Assembly: GCF_900129785.1 (NCBI RefSeq)
Contig: NZ_FSRC01000002.1
Coordinates: 1,063,894 to 1,127,893, forward strand
Direction of reading: 5' to 3'
DNA length: 64,000 nucleotides
Origin: Algoriphagus halophilus
GTDB lineage: Bacteria; Bacteroidota; Bacteroidia; Cytophagales; Cyclobacteriaceae
In this document: one piece after another, positions 61,575-64,000 of the stretch
How positions within the stretch are numbered: the stretch's first letter is position 1
How the letters are laid out: each line of letters begins with the position of its first letter
Translations under genes and position numbers: made by a program
The notes under the pieces: generated by a model
What the model saw: the letters and a program-made list of their open reading frames with translations, nothing else
Database searches by the model: none
Told to the model about the DNA's origin: nothing

Positions 61575-64000
61575 ATGGACACTTTATCCAATTGTCAATT
61601 AACCTCCCAACCACCATCAAGTGGATTTTTCGAAAAGGTTAGAAGGGAGATGGAGTCTTTAAAATCAATCCAGATTTTATTGGTTTTATTTTTTCTGTTA
61701 ACCTCAGGAGCATTTGCCCAAATAACTCTCCCAGCTACCATTGATGTGTCTGAGCCAACAGGGGGCTTCTCCATCGATGGGGATTTAAGAGCTAATTTTC
61801 CTGCTCCTTCGGGTGTAGGTGATTGGTTTCCGGGCTTATCAGGTGATGGAGGGCATGTATTTACTGCCAATGGCAATGTTGCTGTTCCAGTAAATATAAG
61901 CACCAGCTTTTATTTCAAAGATGAAATAAGAGCGATCACTACCCCAGGAACTGGAAACATCTTTTCATCAAGTAAGTTTGATCAAAATCCAAATGATTGG
62001 AGTTGGACCACTGGTAATGTGCAGCCAAAAAATGATTTGGGTAATGTGTACTTACATATAGGTACCGATGTGGTAACTAAAGATCAATGGATTTTTGTTG
62101 GTGCCGATAGACTTGCAACAAATGGTAATGCTTATGTAGATTTCGAGTTCTTACAAAATGAAATTACCCCTGTTGCAGGCGGTACTTTTTCTGCAAATGG
62201 ACCTGATGGAGGTAGAACAGTAGGTGACTTTTTAATTGCGGTTGAGTTTGCTAGTACTCCTAACGTTGACTTTTATACTTGGGAGCCAGATGGAAATGGA
62301 GGGTTTGCTTGGAAGCTAAACACGCCTGGTCCACTTGCTATTGCAGCTAGAAGTATCAATGGAACTATCGATCCTCTAAATACTTATGGAGCTCCTTACG
62401 ATGCAGAACAATTTGTTGAAGCAGCAGTGGATTTCACTGCGCTGTTAAATGTAGTTGGTGACGCTTGTGCTGGAGTTTCAATTGGTAATATATTTATTAA
62501 GTCCAGAGCTTCTGGAGCAAGTGATCAATCCTCCCTTGCTGATTTTGTGGAATCTATTCCTGTTCAAATAGAACTTGGTACTGCGACTATTACATATAAT
62601 TCTGATGATTTTTGCGGCGATTCTGCGTTTCCTACTATTTCAGGAATTCAGGAAGGTGAATTCTTTATTTCTGAGCAAGGTGTTGGAAACACAGGTACGA
62701 TCACTATAGATCCTGCAACGGGTGAAATTGATTTGACTTCTGCAGGTCCTGGTGACACCTATAAAATAGGATATCAGTATTTTTCAGTTGGTGGAAACCA
62801 ATGTGAAAAATTTGCATATTTTGATATCGTATTACCACTACAAGCTCCATCACCAGCTCCTGCTTCTTTTGATTTTTGTGTAGGTTCTGGTGTTGATCAA
62901 TTACAGGCTATTTCTGTTGCTCCTTTTTCTTCTGACTATCTAATCAATTGGTTTGATTCCAATATGGATCCTTTACAGGGAGCGCCTTCTATCTCCACTG
63001 CTTCAGCTGGTGTGTTTACTTATTATGTAAGTCAATCCAAAATTGATGGTACTGAGTGTGAAAGTGAAATGGTTGAAATTACTGTCAATGTAGGAGTATG
63101 TAGCCTTACATTAGTAAAAGAAGCAACCAATGGACCTACCGGAGAAGATTGTTTAGATCCAACCTTAAATCCAACAATTGACTACAGCTTTACATTGACC
63201 AACAATGGAGCTTATCCATTGACAAATATTCAGATTTCTGATCCACTTTTTGAGGCTCCAAACCCAGTGGTGGCATTGACTCTTTCAGACGATGGAAACG
63301 GAGATGCAGAATTAGGTGTTGGAGAATCTTGGATTTATACTGCTTCTTACACTATTACAGCTACTGATATCGAAAATGGTCAGGTGCAAAACCAAGCTAC
63401 TGCAAGTGGAGATGCCAATGGTTTCACCGTATCTGACTTATCAGGAACTGCTGTAGACAACGATACTCCTACAATCGTTTCAGTTTGTCAAAATTATGAA
63501 TTGACCTTAGACAAGCAGGTTAAATCAGGAGATCCATATTCAGCAGTTGGCGATGTAGTAGTTTATGATTATGTGATTACCAATTCTGGAAATGTGACTC
63601 TTGATGGACCATTCAGCGTTTCAGATGATAAAATAGCAGGTATTGCAGATGTAAATGGTCCTTTAGCACCGGGTGCAAGTGTAACTGCAACTGGAAGTTA
63701 TACCATTTCTCAAACTGATATTGACGCAGGTTTTGTAACGAACATCGCTACTGCTTCCGGAAATGGAGTGGTATCTAACTCGGATACAGAAACTGTAAAT
63801 GCAACTCAAACTCCGTCGATCGACATTGTGAAGAGTGCTACACCATCTACCTACAATGCTGCAGGAGATGTGATCACGTACACCTTCGATGTGAGCAACA
63901 CAGGCAACGTGACCTTGACAGATGTGACAGTGAGCGATCCATTGAGTGGATTGAGCGCGATCACTCCGGGTCCGGTTACCTTGGCACCGGGCGAGAACCA
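61575..64000 (+). CDS. Very large secreted surface protein with DUF11-like repeats (partial)
   Basis: At least 808 residues in the window, with no stop before the end; only its N-terminal part is seen. The ATG at 61575 gives an extended, polar N-region (25 residues) before a signal sequence (MESLKSIQILLVLFFLLTSGAFAQ region, an ATG at 61650 could also start it). A beta-rich N-terminal region (about 50-505) is followed by DUF11-like modules: one from about 63099, one from about 63495 and one from about 63810, with DYVITNSGNVTL- and TYTFDVSNTGNVTL-type motifs. Such proteins are exported adhesins or sheaths, often through type IX secretion. The last 190 bases are markedly more GC-rich. Confidence 0.85.
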   Translation, partial: MDTLSNCQLTSQPPSSGFFEKVRREMESLKSIQILLVLFFLLTSGAFAQITLPATIDVSEPTGGFSIDGDLRANFPAPSGVGDWFPGLSGDGGHVFTANGNVAVPVNISTSFYFKDEIRAITTPGTGNIFSSSKFDQNPNDWSWTTGNVQPKNDLGNVYLHIGTDVVTKDQWIFVGADRLATNGNAYVDFEFLQNEITPVAGGTFSANGPDGGRTVGDFLIAVEFASTPNVDFYTWEPDGNGGFAWKLNTPGPLAIAARSINGTIDPLNTYGAPYDAEQFVEAAVDFTALLNVVGDACAGVSIGNIFIKSRASGASDQSSLADFVESIPVQIELGTATITYNSDDFCGDSAFPTISGIQEGEFFISEQGVGNTGTITIDPATGEIDLTSAGPGDTYKIGYQYFSVGGNQCEKFAYFDIVLPLQAPSPAPASFDFCVGSGVDQLQAISVAPFSSDYLINWFDSNMDPLQGAPSISTASAGVFTYYVSQSKIDGTECESEMVEITVNVGVCSLTLVKEATNGPTGEDCLDPTLNPTIDYSFTLTNNGAYPLTNIQISDPLFEAPNPVVALTLSDDGNGDAELGVGESWIYTASYTITATDIENGQVQNQATASGDANGFTVSDLSGTAVDNDTPTIVSVCQNYELTLDKQVKSGDPYSAVGDVVVYDYVITNSGNVTLDGPFSVSDDKIAGIADVNGPLAPGASVTATGSYTISQTDIDAGFVTNIATASGNGVVSNSDTETVNATQTPSIDIVKSATPSTYNAAGDVITYTFDVSNTGNVTLTDVTVSDPLSGLSAITPGPVTLAPGEN

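Noticed and set aside
61595..61903. Minus-strand frame of 102 codons at the start of the large surface protein
   Set aside because: It lies opposite a frame that carries a signal peptide and extends over 2.4 kb; Pro/Lys-rich with no motif.
1..64000. tRNA, rRNA, CRISPR, prophage or intact IS
   Set aside because: Reading both strands I found no regular spaced repeats, no cloverleaf, no transposase or integrase motif.

Overview
The window is chromosomal DNA of a Bacteroidota bacterium, most likely a marine or aquatic member of Cytophagales close to Cyclobacteriaceae/Algoriphagus. That placement is an inference from gene content, not from an rRNA or a database match. The supporting features are a SusC/SusD pair, several TonB-dependent receptors with CarboxypepD_reg-like N-termini, lipoproteins with short Bacteroidota-style lipoboxes, DUF3127, DUF3050, DUF985, NIPSNAP and DUF6702 proteins, a lack of clear Shine-Dalgarno sequences, and several TANNTTTG (-7 type) boxes upstream of genes. 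I saw no tRNA, rRNA, CRISPR array, intact insertion sequence or prophage.

Layout. 0.1-10 kb is mostly housekeeping: rbfA with a LolC/E-type permease, a coiled-coil membrane protein, a sarcosine/N-methyl-tryptophan oxidase-like enzyme, an ABC exporter, a DUF3050 protein, two methyltransferases, a tandem universal stress protein and a 2H phosphoesterase. 10.5-15.2 kb is a SusC/SusD nutrient uptake pair behind a long AT-rich leader. 15.4-21.9 kb is an island of two divergent M1 metallopeptidases flanking a CAP protein, a DUF6702 protein and a HupE/UreJ-type membrane protein, with a possible structured RNA on the minus strand near 17.5 kb. 22-26 kb holds an outer-membrane barrel-like protein and a NIPSNAP protein, each preceded by a copy of the same hairpin repeat, then an M20 amidohydrolase, a tiny Cys-motif protein and an RluE-like pseudouridine synthase. 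26.3-31.8 kb has an orphan MoxR ATPase and a lipoprotein/TonB-receptor pair. 31.8-36.4 kb is surface-polysaccharide related (DUF985 cupin, WecB, lipoprotein, Wzi, SlyD). 36.5-46.3 kb has a transglutaminase-like protein, RlmH, a fasciclin protein, a tricorn-type protease, a lipoprotein gene broken by an amber codon, a Fur-family regulator and a large metzincin-like protease.

46.4-50.3 kb is a compact biosynthetic cluster: FAD oxidoreductase, UbiA prenyltransferase, type III polyketide synthase and methyltransferase, followed closely by an MscS channel. 51.2-51.9 kb encodes a flavoprotein that keeps the substrate-binding triad of vertebrate iodotyrosine deiodinase at exact spacing. 53-58.8 kb has a membrane-anchored MutS-like ATPase, purK-purE, small proteins, DUF3127, and an ECF sigma factor with a small overlapping partner. 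58.8-61.1 kb is an esterase/aldehyde dehydrogenase pair. The window ends inside a very large secreted protein with DUF11-like repeats, where base composition changes abruptly in the last 200 bases.

The points I consider most worth follow-up are the deiodinase homologue, the type III PKS/UbiA cluster, the duplicated leader hairpin at 22.2 and 23.1 kb, the minus-strand RNA candidate at 17.5 kb, the amber-interrupted lipoprotein at 42.2 kb and the small cysteine-motif proteins.
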